From contig JAKCPI010015310.1 in assembly GCA_023213315.1 (NCBI GenBank), positions 62,001 through 126,000 of the forward strand: a stretch of DNA of 64,000 bases, written 5' to 3'. Below, one piece after another: positions 30,594-42,216 of this stretch. Both the position numbers and the translations under genes were made by a program. The notes under the pieces are model-generated. The model was not told the origin of the DNA, did no database searches, and saw only the letters and a list, made by a program, of their open reading frames with translations. Origin of the DNA: Euborellia annulipes (lineage: Eukaryota; Arthropoda; Insecta; Dermaptera; Anisolabididae). The stretch's first letter is position 1. Every line of letters starts with the position of its first letter.

Positions 30594-31379
30594 GTGTCGA
30601 GATATATTTAGTTTCCGATAGCACCTTAGTTTCAAACTTGCATTTTAAATGTTGACTGCTTCAAATAAACTATGGTTATTTTTCAAAATTTTAATCTCAT
30701 ATTTGGACATTTTATACACAATATAGATTCGTAAATAAATACAAAATTTCATAAGAATTGAAAAAAAAAATTTTAAATGCCTAAAAAGTTCCAAAGGGGA
30801 CCCCCTTTTGAATCGAAATTAACATACAAATCCCTATAGGAAATTAACATTGTTCCTTGCGAAGATAAGGTGGAAAGGGAATTTAAAAAGAGTAGAGAGA
30901 GACGATAATGTTTGCAAGTGAGAGAGAGACATATATGTTTTCTTTGAAACAATTAAAGACACAAATAAAATAAAAATAAATGGGAATTTAAATAATAATT
31001 GATTTTTAATCTAATAAAAAGAAATAGATTTAAATTCGGTTACCATGGCAACCATTTCTATCTTTCCTATGAAGAACAAGAGTAAAGTGGTCTTCAGAAG
31101 ATTTCAACGGCAAAATGAGAATATACATTTTAAAGAGCATCTAAAAAATAGTTGATTTATGAATTTTAAAAAAAATCCTTGGAGGGAATTTTGAGAAAAT
31201 CAAAAAAAACTGAAAAAGTACATCAGTAAAGTACTAGTACTTTTTGGCCGATTTTGTTCAAAAGCTTATTTTGAGATTCTTCAAAGGTACCTAAGTTAAA
31301 TATAAAATTTCAATCCGCTAGCTCAACTCCTTCATGCTAAAAATCTGTCCACACACACATACATACACACAGACACACA

Positions 31380-31381
<2 letters not shown>

Positions 31382-31410
<29 letters not shown>
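31382..31410. repeat. (CA)n microsatellite
   Basis: A CACACA run inside the foldback copy, at the place where other copies hold GT/CA repeats. Confidence 0.9.
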
Positions 31411-31415
<5 letters not shown>

Positions 31416-31763
31416 CAATTTGCGGGACCCACTTTTTAGGACTCAGGGGACCTCAAAACATGTATATCCATCAAAATCTCGACATCGAATTTTTGACATG
31501 ATCGCAATACTTTCTCTCTCTATATATTTCATATATAGGGTAAGAGAAAGTAATAGTAAGTATTGTAACAGTTATAATAGCTGAGGAAGACAAAACGTGT
31601 GTTTGGGAACTTTGATAAGTATTCGAATTATTTTTACTTTTTTATTTTTTTTAATTTGTGAGTGTGAATATAGAATGTTAACTTTTATAAATTTAAATTT
31701 ATTTTATTGCATTCTATTTTTTTCTTATAATTTCATATAAATAAAAACTTTTTTATATTTCTC

Positions 31764-31960
31764 TTTTTACTTTCTCGTATAGAATATAAAGAGAAAGTAT
31801 TGTAATCGTAAAAAAATTCGACTTTCGAGATTTTGATGTTTCTCCACTTTTTAGACCTCCCTGAGTCCAAAAATACCATTTTGGGCATTATGTCTGTGTG
31901 TCCGTGTGTAGGTCCGTGTCTGTGTGTGTGAACACGATTGCTTAAAAACCAAAGCAGCTA
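31764..31960 (+). repeat. diverged foldback-family 5' part
   Basis: ACTTTCTCGTATAGAATATA...GAGAAAGTATTG, TTTCGAGATTTTGATG and a TGTGTG stretch keep the family order, but the sequence is more diverged than its neighbours. Confidence 0.6.
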
Positions 31961-31992
31961 GATCGATGAAATTTGGTATAAGCCATACAGAG

Positions 31993-32449
31993 GCGTGCAA
32001 TTAGACTGATAGGTGATTCTACCCTTACTGCATCCCTACAGTCACTAGATCATAGAAGAAGAGTATCTTCACTATCTCTCTTCTACAGGTATTACCATGG
32101 TCAATGCTCTGCCGAATTAAAATCAATTATCCCACCCAATGCAACATATTCACGGAACACAAGAGAGGCATCTTCCCAGCATCCCTATGCTGTTCAGATC
32201 ACGACTAACAGAACAAAACAATTTCATTCTTCCTTTGTCCCCATGACCTCCCGTGATTGGAACAAGCTCCCTGCGTCTATCTTCCCCAAAACCTACAATC
32301 TTCAGACTTTCAAGTCTAACCTCAACAGGCATCTTCTCAGTTCCCGCAGTTGAGTTTCCCCTTTATGCTTCTCCTTTTGTTTTTATTTTCTTCCTGGCTG
32401 CATGTGACTATTGGTCATTATAGGTCTTCGGACCTTATGCACCCATTCC

Positions 32450-32477
<28 letters not shown>
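31993..32477 (+). pseudogene. LINE 3' end (longer copy)
   Basis: The encoded tail reads RAIRLIGDSTLTASLQSLDH, YRYYHGQCSAELKSIIPP and TYSRNTREASSQHPY, then TSRDWNKLPASIFPK and the stop at 32352, followed by the 3' UTR and poly-A (32451-32477). It is the C-terminal end of a jockey/CR1-like reverse transcriptase ORF. It is 5'-truncated after the RT core and the frame looks open. Copies lie at 23484-23727 and, inverted and diverged, at 59700-60170. Confidence 0.85.
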
Positions 32478-32480
<3 letters not shown>

Positions 32481-33601
32481 GCTCCTTGCACTAAAATTGT
32501 AGATTTCTATCAACTTTTGGAGTAAATACGTCGCTTGGAAGTTGTACTTTACCTAATAAGTTTTTTCAGAAATTTCGAAATTTTCAATTTCTTTGTTATA
32601 CTATGAAAAAAAAAAGTTTTTATTCTTTGATATTTTTCCGAAAACTGAATAGTTTTTGAAATAATCACAGAAGAAAACGACATTTTCCATATATTTTGGA
32701 AAGAAAAATCAAAACAAAATCAGACAGGTGTCATTAAAAAAAATGTAAATATAAACAAATGAATTTGTGAATTTCCACTCCAAAGAGAAATGAAATGGAT
32801 GGAAGAGAGTCTCAAAGAAATTCTAATTATATAATTAGGAACGGAAGAGAAGTGGTACCGGTGAAGAGATTCGAATGTAAAGAGAAGAGAAGATGTGTTG
32901 TGTGATGGTTCTTGTTTGTTTTGGATATCGTTTGTTTTGTGTTTACTGTTTTTGTCCAAGGCTAATAGATGACAAGGTTGTCTCATACGGCTCGGCCAAT
33001 CAGAGCGAAGGCGGGAAATCGTCATCAAGAAGCCCAAATTTGAATTCTTATTTAATATATAGTATTTATCTCTCTCTGACTTTTTACGATTTATATTTAA
33101 AAGTTGTTCATTTTAATTTTCTTTCATCATTTTTGATAGTTGAATATAAATTTTAAATTGAAATATTTAATTTTTCCTTTTAGTTTCTCTTACCTATATA
33201 ACAATATTATATAAGTAGAAAGTATTTTTTTTCCGAATTGTCTTCATTTTTGTTTTACTTTCTATTACCGTATTTAATTAATATATTTAAAAAAAAAAAT
33301 TATTATTTTCTCTAGTACTGAAAAAAAACATTAAATAATATTTCAAAAAATAAAAATGGAACATATTTTAAATAAAATAAATAAATTTATTACGACCCGC
33401 TTAGAGGCACCAGTCCCCGGTGGCTAGGTCCAACAAACACAATACAAATTTAAATATAATAACAAATATAACAAAACAAATCAAAAGGGAAAAAAAAATA
33501 GAAATGTATAGTAAACGTCGCATTAGCCATCCCAACATTCGCCTTAAGTTGTTAAGGAAAACCTGGCCAAAAACCTTGAAAGGATGGTATGACCTCCTTA
33601 C

Positions 33602-33948
33602 CAAAACTATTTCATAAGAAATAAATATTAATAGAATAATAGACAGGAAAAGAGAATGTCAGCCCAACAGGACAGCCCCTATCGAATAAAAATCCTGTCA
33701 ATCCAGAAGGCGTTTCGGTTTTAATTAAATAAAGCCATCATCAGTTCTCAAGAGATTATTGTCTGTGCAAATGTTATATTTTTATATAATATTGTATATG
33801 TTTATATAAAACAACACTCTCTGCATCCCAACCTTGAGCCAATAATCTCTTGAGAACTGATGATGGCTTTATTTAATTAAAACCGAAACGCCTGTCTTGT
33901 TCCTGTCTATTATTCTATTAATATTTATTTCTTATGAAATAGTTTTCT
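33602..33948. repeat. Penelope-type inverted repeat with paired hammerhead-like motifs
   Basis: The arm from 33602 (CAAAACTATTTCATAAGAAA) is the reverse complement of the arm ending at 33948. The inner part has GAGAACTGATGATGGC on one side and its complement on the other. The spacer (33755-33840) is short. Motif copies at 33701-33749 (minus) and 33851-33901 (plus) contain CTGATGA and CCGAAACGCC. Confidence 0.7.
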
Positions 33949-34368
33949 TCTTTTTTTAAGATTTTTTCTTCCTTCGTCAGAAAGTTTTCTTTTCATTAAA
34001 GAAATTCTATTAGTAACTACTCTTTGAGTATTAAAAAATTTTATTCTAAGTAAAACTCTTAATTTAACGAATGATTTTTCTAAAGTTATAGGAATTTCTG
34101 GGCATTTTTTAAATACATATTTAGTTATTTTATTTACTATGTTTTTTTCTTTTTTTAAACTGCCTTTGTTATATTTTTTTTCTTCATCTATTTTATCTTC
34201 TTCATCTTTTTCTGTCTGTGAAATATTTGTTTGTAGACTTGAAGTTTCAGAAACCTTCTTCATTAAATCTTCCAATATTCCTTTTTCTTCCTTTCTTTTA
34301 TCTCGGGCCAATCGAGCTGATTCTTCAGGAGTTGGAACATCACTGGGTTTTAAAAATAACGATGGAAC
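33925..34368 (-). pseudogene. THAP-domain protein, second exon
   Basis: On the minus strand the acceptor TTTTTTCAG|CTGTTCC at about 34369 opens a frame giving AVPSLFLKPSDVPTPEESAR, then a Lys/Glu-rich probable coiled coil (LEDLMKKVSETSSLQTN) and a basic end rich in Lys and Arg. It ends within the inverted repeat at 33948, so its natural end has been replaced. The role is unknown; THAP proteins usually bind DNA. Confidence 0.55.
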
Positions 34369-34493
34369 AGCTGAAAAAATTGATATATTAATAATAAATA
34401 AGATATTACTAAAATAAAAAGTAAAATTAGAATCTCAGTGTACATGGGTATAGCCTATAGTGAAAAAAGCCTTGTATATATATAGAGTATTTT

Positions 34494-34757
34494 TTACCTA
34501 CCTGTTGGCTTTAATTGAATTTTGGGAGGTAAATCCATAATTTTCCGCTCGCATGTCTTCTTGAAAATCAGATTTTGCACGTTGCAAATTCCTCCCGTTT
34601 TTGGATTTACACAATCTTTTCGATAACTTCTTCTAATCCATTCTTTTCGTAGGTTATCATCTTTTGGAAATGAAAAAAAACAATAATTTTTCTTCTCCTT
34701 CCTTTTGTTTATAAAAAGAATTTTTACAAATTGCAACTGAGCAAATTGTTCCAGGCA
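34494..34757 (-). pseudogene. THAP zinc-finger exon, frameshifted
   Basis: On the minus strand an ATG near 34757 starts MPGTICSVAICKNSF (the CxxxxC ligands). A 1-nt shift in a T run then moves the frame to FFSFPKDDNLRKEWIRRSYR, GGICNVQNLIF and LPPKIQLKPTG, with donor CAG|GTAGGT at about 34494. The order is that of THAP domains (C2CH finger, FPKD, NP, LPP-K). The last zinc ligand, normally His in CxxH, is Gln here (CNVQ). With the frameshift this points to a dead DNA-binding domain. The exon would splice to 33925-34368. Confidence 0.65.
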
Positions 34758-35616
34758 TCTAAAAGAATGATTAGAATCAAATATATATTTTAAATAATTG
34801 ATTTAGTATTTCATTAATTACCTTGAATCCATGTAAAGAAAGCGCCACAAACACACAAATGAAAAGTTGATTGAAAAAGATGAAAAAACAGCCTAAATCG
34901 AATATTTTGAAAAAGGTTATGATTAGAATGAAATATATATTTTTTAACTATTTGATTTAACATTCAATTAATTACCTCCAATATAAGCAAAAATGATAAA
35001 ACAATGTCCAAATCGATTTATTAAAGCACGTGTAATGTTAAGAACAAAATATCAAATAGCTATATGCACTCAGAACGTTTGTCACTAGGGAATCTTGGAC
35101 TCGAGTGACGTCATCTGCCAAAACCCCCCACCATTTTCCACTCCGTATGAGACAACCTTGTCTTTCTACTAACCTTGGTTTTTGTCTATGTTTGGCACTT
35201 GGTTACCTATAAATTGGCCCTCGGCCCAATCTTGCAGGTCTGCTTACATTCAAAGTATGTACTAACACTACTTTATCCCATACATTTTATTTGTGAGAAA
35301 ATAAGTTAGGTCTGAGGGCTCTGGGATCTTGGACTATATTATTGAAACAATATCTTTATTATATAACTCTCTTGTTAGTAATCTAGAATATAGTTCTCAG
35401 ATATGGGATCCATATTAGATTTAAAATAATAAAAAGTTGGATTCTTATTCAGGCAATATCCATTAATTTCATAAATGGAACTATTTAATAAGCCTTTAAA
35501 TGATTTTGATGTATTTTTTATTTCAATCAATGAATATAAAAAAAATTGTTTTTTAAAACTTTAACTTTAAAAGATTATTAATAATTAAAATAATTAATTA
35601 AGAAAAAAAACTGTAT

Positions 35617-36000
35617 TTTAATTTTTACTTTCTCTTACCCTATATATGAAATATATAGAAAGAGAAAGTATTGCCATCATGTCAATAATTCGTTGTCGAG
35701 ATTCTGATGGATATACATGTTTTGAGGACCCATGAGTCCAAAAAAGTGGGTCCCTCAAATTGGTCTAGCTGTCTGTCTGTGAACAAAATATAACAACAAA
35801 ATCGGCCACAAAGTACTAGTACTTTACTGATGTACTTTTTCAGTTTTTTTCGATTTTCTCAAAATTCGCTCCAACTATTTTGATTAAAATTCATAAATCA
35901 ACTATTTTTACATGCTCTTTTAAATGTATATTCTCATTTCGCTCTTGAAATCTTTTGAAGCACACTTTACTCTTTGTACTTTATAGGAAAAAGGTAAGAG
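35617..36000 (+). repeat. foldback family, 5' part
   Basis: Starts with the ACTTTCTCTTACCCTATATA hairpin, then TTCGTTGTCGAGATTCTGAT, GTCCAAAAAAGTGGGTCC, AAAGTACTAGTACTTT (35809-35824) and TTGAAATCTTTTGAAG. It is interrupted at about 36000 by the next copy. Confidence 0.75.
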
Positions 36001-36039
36001 AAATGGTGACCAATGTAACAGAATATAAATCTTTTTCTT

Positions 36040-37060
<1,021 letters not shown>

Positions 37061-37829
37061 CATATTAATCAACTATTTTTTAGAACCTCTTTAACAAGTA
37101 TATCTGTAAAATTTTTCGTGAAAATTGTTTGAAGTAACTTTGCTGATGTACTTTTTCAGTTTTTTTTTTAGATTTTCACAAAATTGGCTTTAACTCTTTT
37201 GATTAAAATTAATTTTAAACTGGTAACCGTTGAATCTAGTTAAAACATTATGCTTTAATAGGAGAAATAAATTCTCCTATTGATTAAAATTCATAAATCA
37301 ACTATTTTTTATATGGCCTTTAAAAAGTATATCAGTAAAATTTTTCGTGAAAAGATTGTTTGAAGTACACTTTACAGATTATTTCAGATATTTCAGATTT
37401 TTCATATACATTTTTCGGCTATTCCTTCCATAAAGCTAATGTTAAATCCCTATGGGGATTTGCAAGTTAATTTCGATTCAGACCCCTCTGGAACTTTTAC
37501 ACATTTTAAAAAATTCTCTCCAATTATGAAATTTTGTATTTATATAGGATTGGGTACCTATTGGGTATAAAATATCCAAATATGAGATTAAAATTTTGGA
37601 AAATAACTATAGTTTATTTCAAGCAGTCAACATTTAAAATACACAGAACCTCTGGAAATTTTGAATCAATTGACTTTTTTCCTTTTTTTTTAAATTATGA
37701 AATGCAAGTGGTCAAGTTAACAAAGTGCTATGGGAAACTAAATATAAATTTATATTTGTATTTCTATTACTACTGTTATATTTAATTAAAATAAATAAAT
37801 ATATGTTCTATATTTTCAGAGGGTAAGTA
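37061..37829. repeat. rearranged internal pieces of the foldback family
   Basis: 37061-37500 repeats AACTATTTTTTAGA, ACTTTTTCAGTTTTTTTTTTAG and TTAATTTCGATTCAGA; 37549-37640 matches CCAAATATGAGATTAAAATT and the AGTCAACATTTAAAAT segment of other copies. Pieces are duplicated and out of order. No coding sequence is seen. Confidence 0.55.
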
Positions 37830-38833
37830 AAAAAAATCTGGTGTGACTGGCGCACAGCACCGAAGGGTAAGAGAAAGTTGTGCACCGTGCTGGTCACACC
37901 AGATTTTTTGTGTCGAGATATATTTAGTTTCCCATAGCAGCTTAGTTTCAAACTTGCATTTTAAATGTTGACTGCTTGAAATAAACTATGATTATTTTTC
38001 AAAATTTTAATCTCATATTTGGACATTTTATACACAATATAGAATCCTAAATAAATACAAAATTTCATAAGAATTGGAAAAAAAAAATTTTAAATGTGTA
38101 AAAAGTTCCAAAGGGGACTCCCTTTTGAATCGAAATTAACATACAAATCCCTATAGGAAATTAACATTGTTCCTATGGATGAAAGAGGCGGAAAGGGAAT
38201 TTAAAAAAAGTAGAGACAGAAAATAGAGATAATGTTTGCAAGTGAGAGAGAGAGAGATGTTTTCTCGGAAACAATTAAAGACAGAAATAAAATAAAAAAA
38301 AATGGGAATTTAAATAATAATTGATTTTTAATCTAATAAAAAGAAAAAGTTTTAAATTCGGTTACCATGGCAACCATTTCTCCTATCTTTCCAATGAAGA
38401 TCAAGAGTAAAGTGGTCTTCAGAAGATTTCAACGGCAAAATGAGAATATACATTTTAAAGAGCATCTAAAAAATAGTTGATTTATGAATTTAAAAAAAAA
38501 AATCCTTGGAGGGAATTTTGAGAAAATCGAAAAAAACTGAAAAAGTACATCAGTAAAAAGTACTAGTACTTTTTGGCCGATTTTGTTCAAAAGCTTATTT
38601 TGAGCGTCTGGGAAGGTACCTAAGTTAAATATAAAATTTCAATCCAGTAGCTCAATTCCTTCATGCTAAAAATCTGTCCACACACACAGACCAATTTGCG
38701 ACACCCACTTTTTTGGACTCAGGGGACCTCAAAACATGTATATCCATCAAAATCTCGACATCGAATTTTTGACATGATCGCAATACTTTCTCTCTCTCTA
38801 TATTTCATATATAGGGTAAGAGAAAGTAATATA
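37830..38833 (-). mobile_element. foldback family, near full-length copy
   Basis: Same layout as 30500-31552 on the same strand, from the CTGGTGTGAC hairpin (37835-37911, with part of one arm deleted) to the ACTTTCTC...GGTAAGAGAAAGT hairpin at 38790-38828. It contains GTACTAGTAC (38558-38567) and GTTACCATGGCAAC (38361-38374). It lacks the CA expansion. Confidence 0.8.
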
Positions 38834-39241
38834 AAATTTTTATGTACATATATTAAAAAAATGTAATAATCACAAAAAATTGTAATTGTTTTTGTCATGT
38901 AGCTCTATGAAACGGAAGAGGCCGAATAAATTTTGGCGAAATGTCTCAAAAATTGGTAATTGTTGATTCTATTAGTTGTATCTTCTAAACTCAAACAATC
39001 GAAAATAAACAATATGCAATTTTTTTGCTTTCATAAAATCACTAAATAATATACTCATAATAAAAAGATTCTTCTCTGGATAAAATCAACGTTCGGGCCC
39101 CCCACAAAAAAAAAAAAAAAAATAACAGAATCAATTAAACTTTCAGAAAAGGATCAAGCGTTAAGCGGCGTCTTAAGTTATACATGTATTTTTATTTTAT
39201 GTCTTGCTTCTAAATTTTTTTTTTTTTTTTTTTTTTTTTAG

Positions 39242-39519
39242 CCATGGGAAGCGGTACAATTTTTCAACCTTCTGGTAATGGGATTTCCGTACCCTTTTAT
39301 ATAGGCAAAGGGCCTCAAAATCACTGTCAAACTTCAGTATCTTTTGGGACAAATAATTCTTGCATTTCTTCTTTAGCTAATCTCGGGGCCAATGACGATT
39401 CAACTCTCACTGCCATACCTACAAGTTTTCCACCACCACCGCCACCTTCAACGACGACGAGCACACAAAATCCGTCAATAGCATCTCATCCTATTAATAC
39501 TAGTGCTGACGTTGTACAG
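39242..39519 (+). CDS. mask: mask exon: low-complexity linker with a proline run
   Basis: The acceptor AG at 39240-39241 follows about 25 T residues. The donor is CAG|GCAAGT at 39520, a GC donor. The exon enters in phase 1 and leaves in phase 0. It encodes AMGSGTIFQPSGNGISVPFY, IGKGPQNHCQTSVSFGTNNS, a PPPPPPS run, and ends NTSADVVQ. The phase fits both neighbours. If GT were required, the nearest GT donor would not preserve the frame with the next exon. Confidence 0.88.
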
Positions 39520-40013
39520 GCAAGTCTTTTAAAATTTATTTCTCTATGTTTGTTGATTTTTTATTTTTTTAATTATCAAACACCAAAAGATAGATTATAA
39601 CTAGAGCACGGATTCCTATGCAATTGCATATTCTATTTGCTAATAGGTACGTCACTGAAAACTAATTTTCTATCCCAATCATGCCCCCTTGGAGCTAGAG
39701 TTCAAATTCTATATTGCATATTTTTGCATATTTGGTCAATATTGCATAAAGTTGCATATTTAAAACTTTTTGGATATTTTAAATTTTTTTTTCAGTAAAA
39801 GTTTCATTTTATTTTAATTTTTTAATTTTTTTTTCTAAAAACAAAAAAAAAAAAATTTAAATTAATTAATTTAAATTTAAAAATTTAATCGAGACTTTTG
39901 CTTCAACAACACCTTGTATTGAATGAAAGCATACTTGCTACTTAAAATTTCACATTGTAATAAAAATGTTTAAATCACAACAAATGACATCTCTTTGTTA
40001 TAATTGACACCTG

Positions 40014-40059
40014 CTCAGTCCTGAAGAAGGGGGCGATTAGCACCCGAAACGTCGACGAG
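40014..40059 (+). ncRNA. hammerhead-like motif
   Basis: GTC, CTGAAGA, A, GGGGGCGATTAGCACCC (stem II GGG/CCC), GAA, ACGT, C, GAC. Stem I is GTC/GAC and extends to CTC...GAG with one bulged base. Both core boxes are intact. Confidence 0.55.
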
Positions 40060-40326
40060 TAGAATGAGATAAAATTTCGTGTTTTATTTCTAATCCTGGC
40101 TGCCTACCCATCACCAATACTATACACAGTCTCCAGCCAAAGAAAAATTTATCTTCAAAAATTTAAAGCCTTTTATTACATTGTAAAAAATAAATAACTA
40201 TATATTTTTTATTCTTTATATCCTCTTTTTAAAAATAAATTTAGTTTGCTTGAATTTTCGTTGGATGAATATCAAGTCAGTTGTGTTTCATAGTTCGAAG
40301 TCAAATTAATTAAAGAAAAAAAAAAT

Positions 40327-40446
40327 GCCAAAACAGGGGTCCTCGTTTGATTCAAAAATTTCGCAATGGATTGCTCCCTATGAAATGGATAAAAAAAATA
40401 TTTACGACTGAAGGTGATGTTGTTTTTTGCAATCCATGCGGGAAAA
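40327..40446 (+). pseudogene. hAT transposase N-terminal fragment
   Basis: MPKQGSSFDSKISQWIAPYE, then after a one-base shift TTEGDVVFCNPCGKN. This matches the start of a transposase family with a CxxC BED-like finger. It is cut off by the inserted inverted repeat at 40451. Confidence 0.6.
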
Positions 40447-40450
40447 ATTA

Positions 40451-40660
40451 CGAGCGACGTTTCGATCAATTTTTCCGGCCTTAATCAGGACAATTGTTGT
40501 TGACTCGAGCCCCTCTAAGGGGCTCTTGGCAACTCCTGGCATATCTGTTGGTGCGAACAGCATTAGGGCAAATGTTATGTTGGCCAAGAGCCCCTCTAAG
40601 CTCGAGTCAACAACATTTGTCCTGATGAAGGCCGGAAAATTGACCGAAACGTCGACATTT
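40451..40660. repeat. short Penelope-type inverted repeat with paired motifs
   Basis: The left arm has GACGTTTCGATCAATTTTTC, CGGCCTTAATCAGGA and GACTCGAGCCCCTCTAA; the right arm is its complement, ending CCGAAACGTCGACATTTG. The right copy (40617-40657) keeps CTGATGA, ACGT, C and TGTC/GACA; the left copy has CTGATTA, a broken core. Confidence 0.65.
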
Positions 40661-41187
40661 GTATTAAATAAAGCGAAAAAAGAGAAATAATTTTTCTTTA
40701 ATTGCTTCCGGTTCCCTTACTCTACTAGAAATCATGATTTACCTTTAATTGGAAGCCATTTACTTAATATTTTTGCCATAAATATATTGCATATTTGGTT
40801 GCATATTTTAATACTTTTACTGCATATTATATGGCATATTTAGCGGTTTTTGCTGCATAAAAATCCGGGCTCTAATTATAACTTTTAAGGGCATAAGCAA
40901 CTAAAATAGGACCGAATGCTATTTATTCACCCGAAGTCCCTTAATCAAAATAAATTGTTGAATTATCACAGTTTATGGTTATTATTGTTATTATTATTCA
41001 ATATTATTATATCAATATTATATATTATTTTGAGATTCTTTATTCCCAACCTTTAACCATTGTTTAAAATACATTTTAAAATTTGATTAAAATATTTCAT
41101 TTTAAAAAATTACAGTACTTAATAAATAAATACCCAAATCAAAAGAATGTCGTTCTTACATCGTTTAAATGATTGTTTTGTTTTTAG

Positions 41188-41415
41188 ACAACTGCGATAA
41201 GCGACCGTCCTAAAGCCAAACCCGTTTCTAAGAAAGATGGAAAGAATTTGCGCAAATTAGCCTTCCAAGCATCTTTGGCTCTTCAGCAACAACAACAACA
41301 TCAACAGCCTCAAACAAATTTCCAACAAACTCTGCAGGTTCAAGGAACCCAAACAACGAGCCAATCTATTGACTCTTCATTGACTTATGAGCCCTTTAAT
41401 CCGCAGATACCCGAG
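41188..41415 (+). CDS. mask: mask exon: basic and Gln-rich linker
   Basis: Acceptor AG is at 41186-41187 and donor GAG|GTATAC at 41416; 76 codons, phase 0 at both ends. It encodes TTAISDRPKAKPVSKKDGKN, LRKLAFQASLALQQQQQHQQ and a Gln/Thr-rich run ending YEPFNPQIPE. The Lys-rich start and the poly-Gln run are typical of Mask linkers in insects but have little fixed sequence. Confidence 0.88.
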
Positions 41416-42216
41416 GTATACTTGTAATTTCTTCATAGTTTTTATTTTATTTTTTAAACTTAAATATAACCAGCTCTCTCTAACTAAAAAGGGCTTTACA
41501 AAATATGAGGTACCTGAACAATATAAGGTGCACTTATCATTTTATAGTATATAAATTAATTTCAGTGATTAAACCATGTCATTTATTCTAGCAACTCATT
41601 CAAAATTTGTCTTAAATTTATCAAAAAAATTACGAATAGAGTTTTTCACTGAATCATATATATATAGAAATTTATATTTATTAATAATATTTTTTTATTT
41701 TTTTTTAATTTAAAAATGAAAATAAATTGTTTTAAAAAATAACAAACAAACGTGGCAGTTCAAAACAAGCATTCTGATTGACTAGAGCAGGCTACAGTGT
41801 CTATATACAGTCTCAACAAGCAGACATTGAGACCTTCAATTTGAGCATTGGAAAAAGTTCCCACGAGGTCTAGTACCAAAATTATGCCAGTTTTAAGATC
41901 ATTTAAAGCGAACATTTTTCAACGTAATAGAAATAACTTATTTTGGAAAAGAGATAGGTCTAAATTAGGTATAAATTAGTGGTTGAGTTAGTGGCTGTAG
42001 ATATTGCAATGTTGGGTAGCGAGGATGCAGCCAAAGAGGTTTTGGACCAAAGAAAAACACCAATTCCAATTGAGACGTTTCGTCGAAAGTTTTATTTTGC
42101 CATCTTCAGTCCTTCAGGAATTTTTCATGTACATATTCAATATGAACATGTGTCATTTGGCTAAGTCGGTTTTTTAAAATTTCTACTATGAGGGCAATGG
42201 CTCAGAGAGTTTCGAA

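Larger units (their letters stand above)
30500..31552 (-). mobile_element. foldback family, near full-length copy
   Basis: Read on the minus strand this starts with the ACTTTCTCTTACCCTATATA / GAGAGAGAAAGTA hairpin (31509-31552), then CATGTCAAAAATTCGATGTC, a (GT)n run, AAAGTACTAGTACTTT (31228-31243), GTTGCCATGGTAAC, the GAGAGAG tract, and CCTATAGGGATTTG, and ends in the 90-bp hairpin at 30503-30593. It has no coding capacity. It is the same as 37830-38833 and the reverse of 61578-62478. Confidence 0.8.
32956..35178. mobile_element. THAP-gene DNA transposon with terminal inverted repeats and 7-bp duplication
   Basis: The left end CCAAGGCTAATAGATGACAA continues GGTTGTCTCATACGG. The right end reads CCGTATGAGACAACCTTGTC and TTTCTACTAACCTTGG, its inverted repeat (about 40 bp, few mismatches). 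Flanks at 32949-32955 and 35179-35185 are both TTTTTGT. The element carries a minus-strand gene with a THAP zinc finger, as P-element-like and Kolobok-like transposons do. No catalytic transposase core is recognised, so it may be a deletion derivative. An inverted repeat with hammerhead-like motifs (33602-33948) sits inside it. Confidence 0.65.
39602..40874. mobile_element. hAT-type element, TAGAGCACGG ends, 8-bp duplication
   Basis: The ends are TAGAGCACGGATT and AATCCGGGCTCTA; ATTATAAC lies on both sides (39594-39601 and 40875-40882). Many TTGCATATTT motifs lie near both ends. A start of a transposase with a BED-like finger is present at 40327-40446. Penelope-type pieces (40014-40059 and 40451-40660) have been inserted into it. 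Confidence 0.8.
39520..41187. other. GC-AG intron containing a hAT relic
   Basis: The intron begins GCAAGT and ends TTTTTAG (41181-41187). 39602-40874 is a hAT-type element. The rest is AT-rich without other features. Confidence 0.85.

Noticed and set aside
33420..33617. Open frame rich in Lys and Arg inside the THAP transposon
   Set aside because: No motif of a transposase core; it ends in the inverted repeat. It could be part of the element but cannot be supported.
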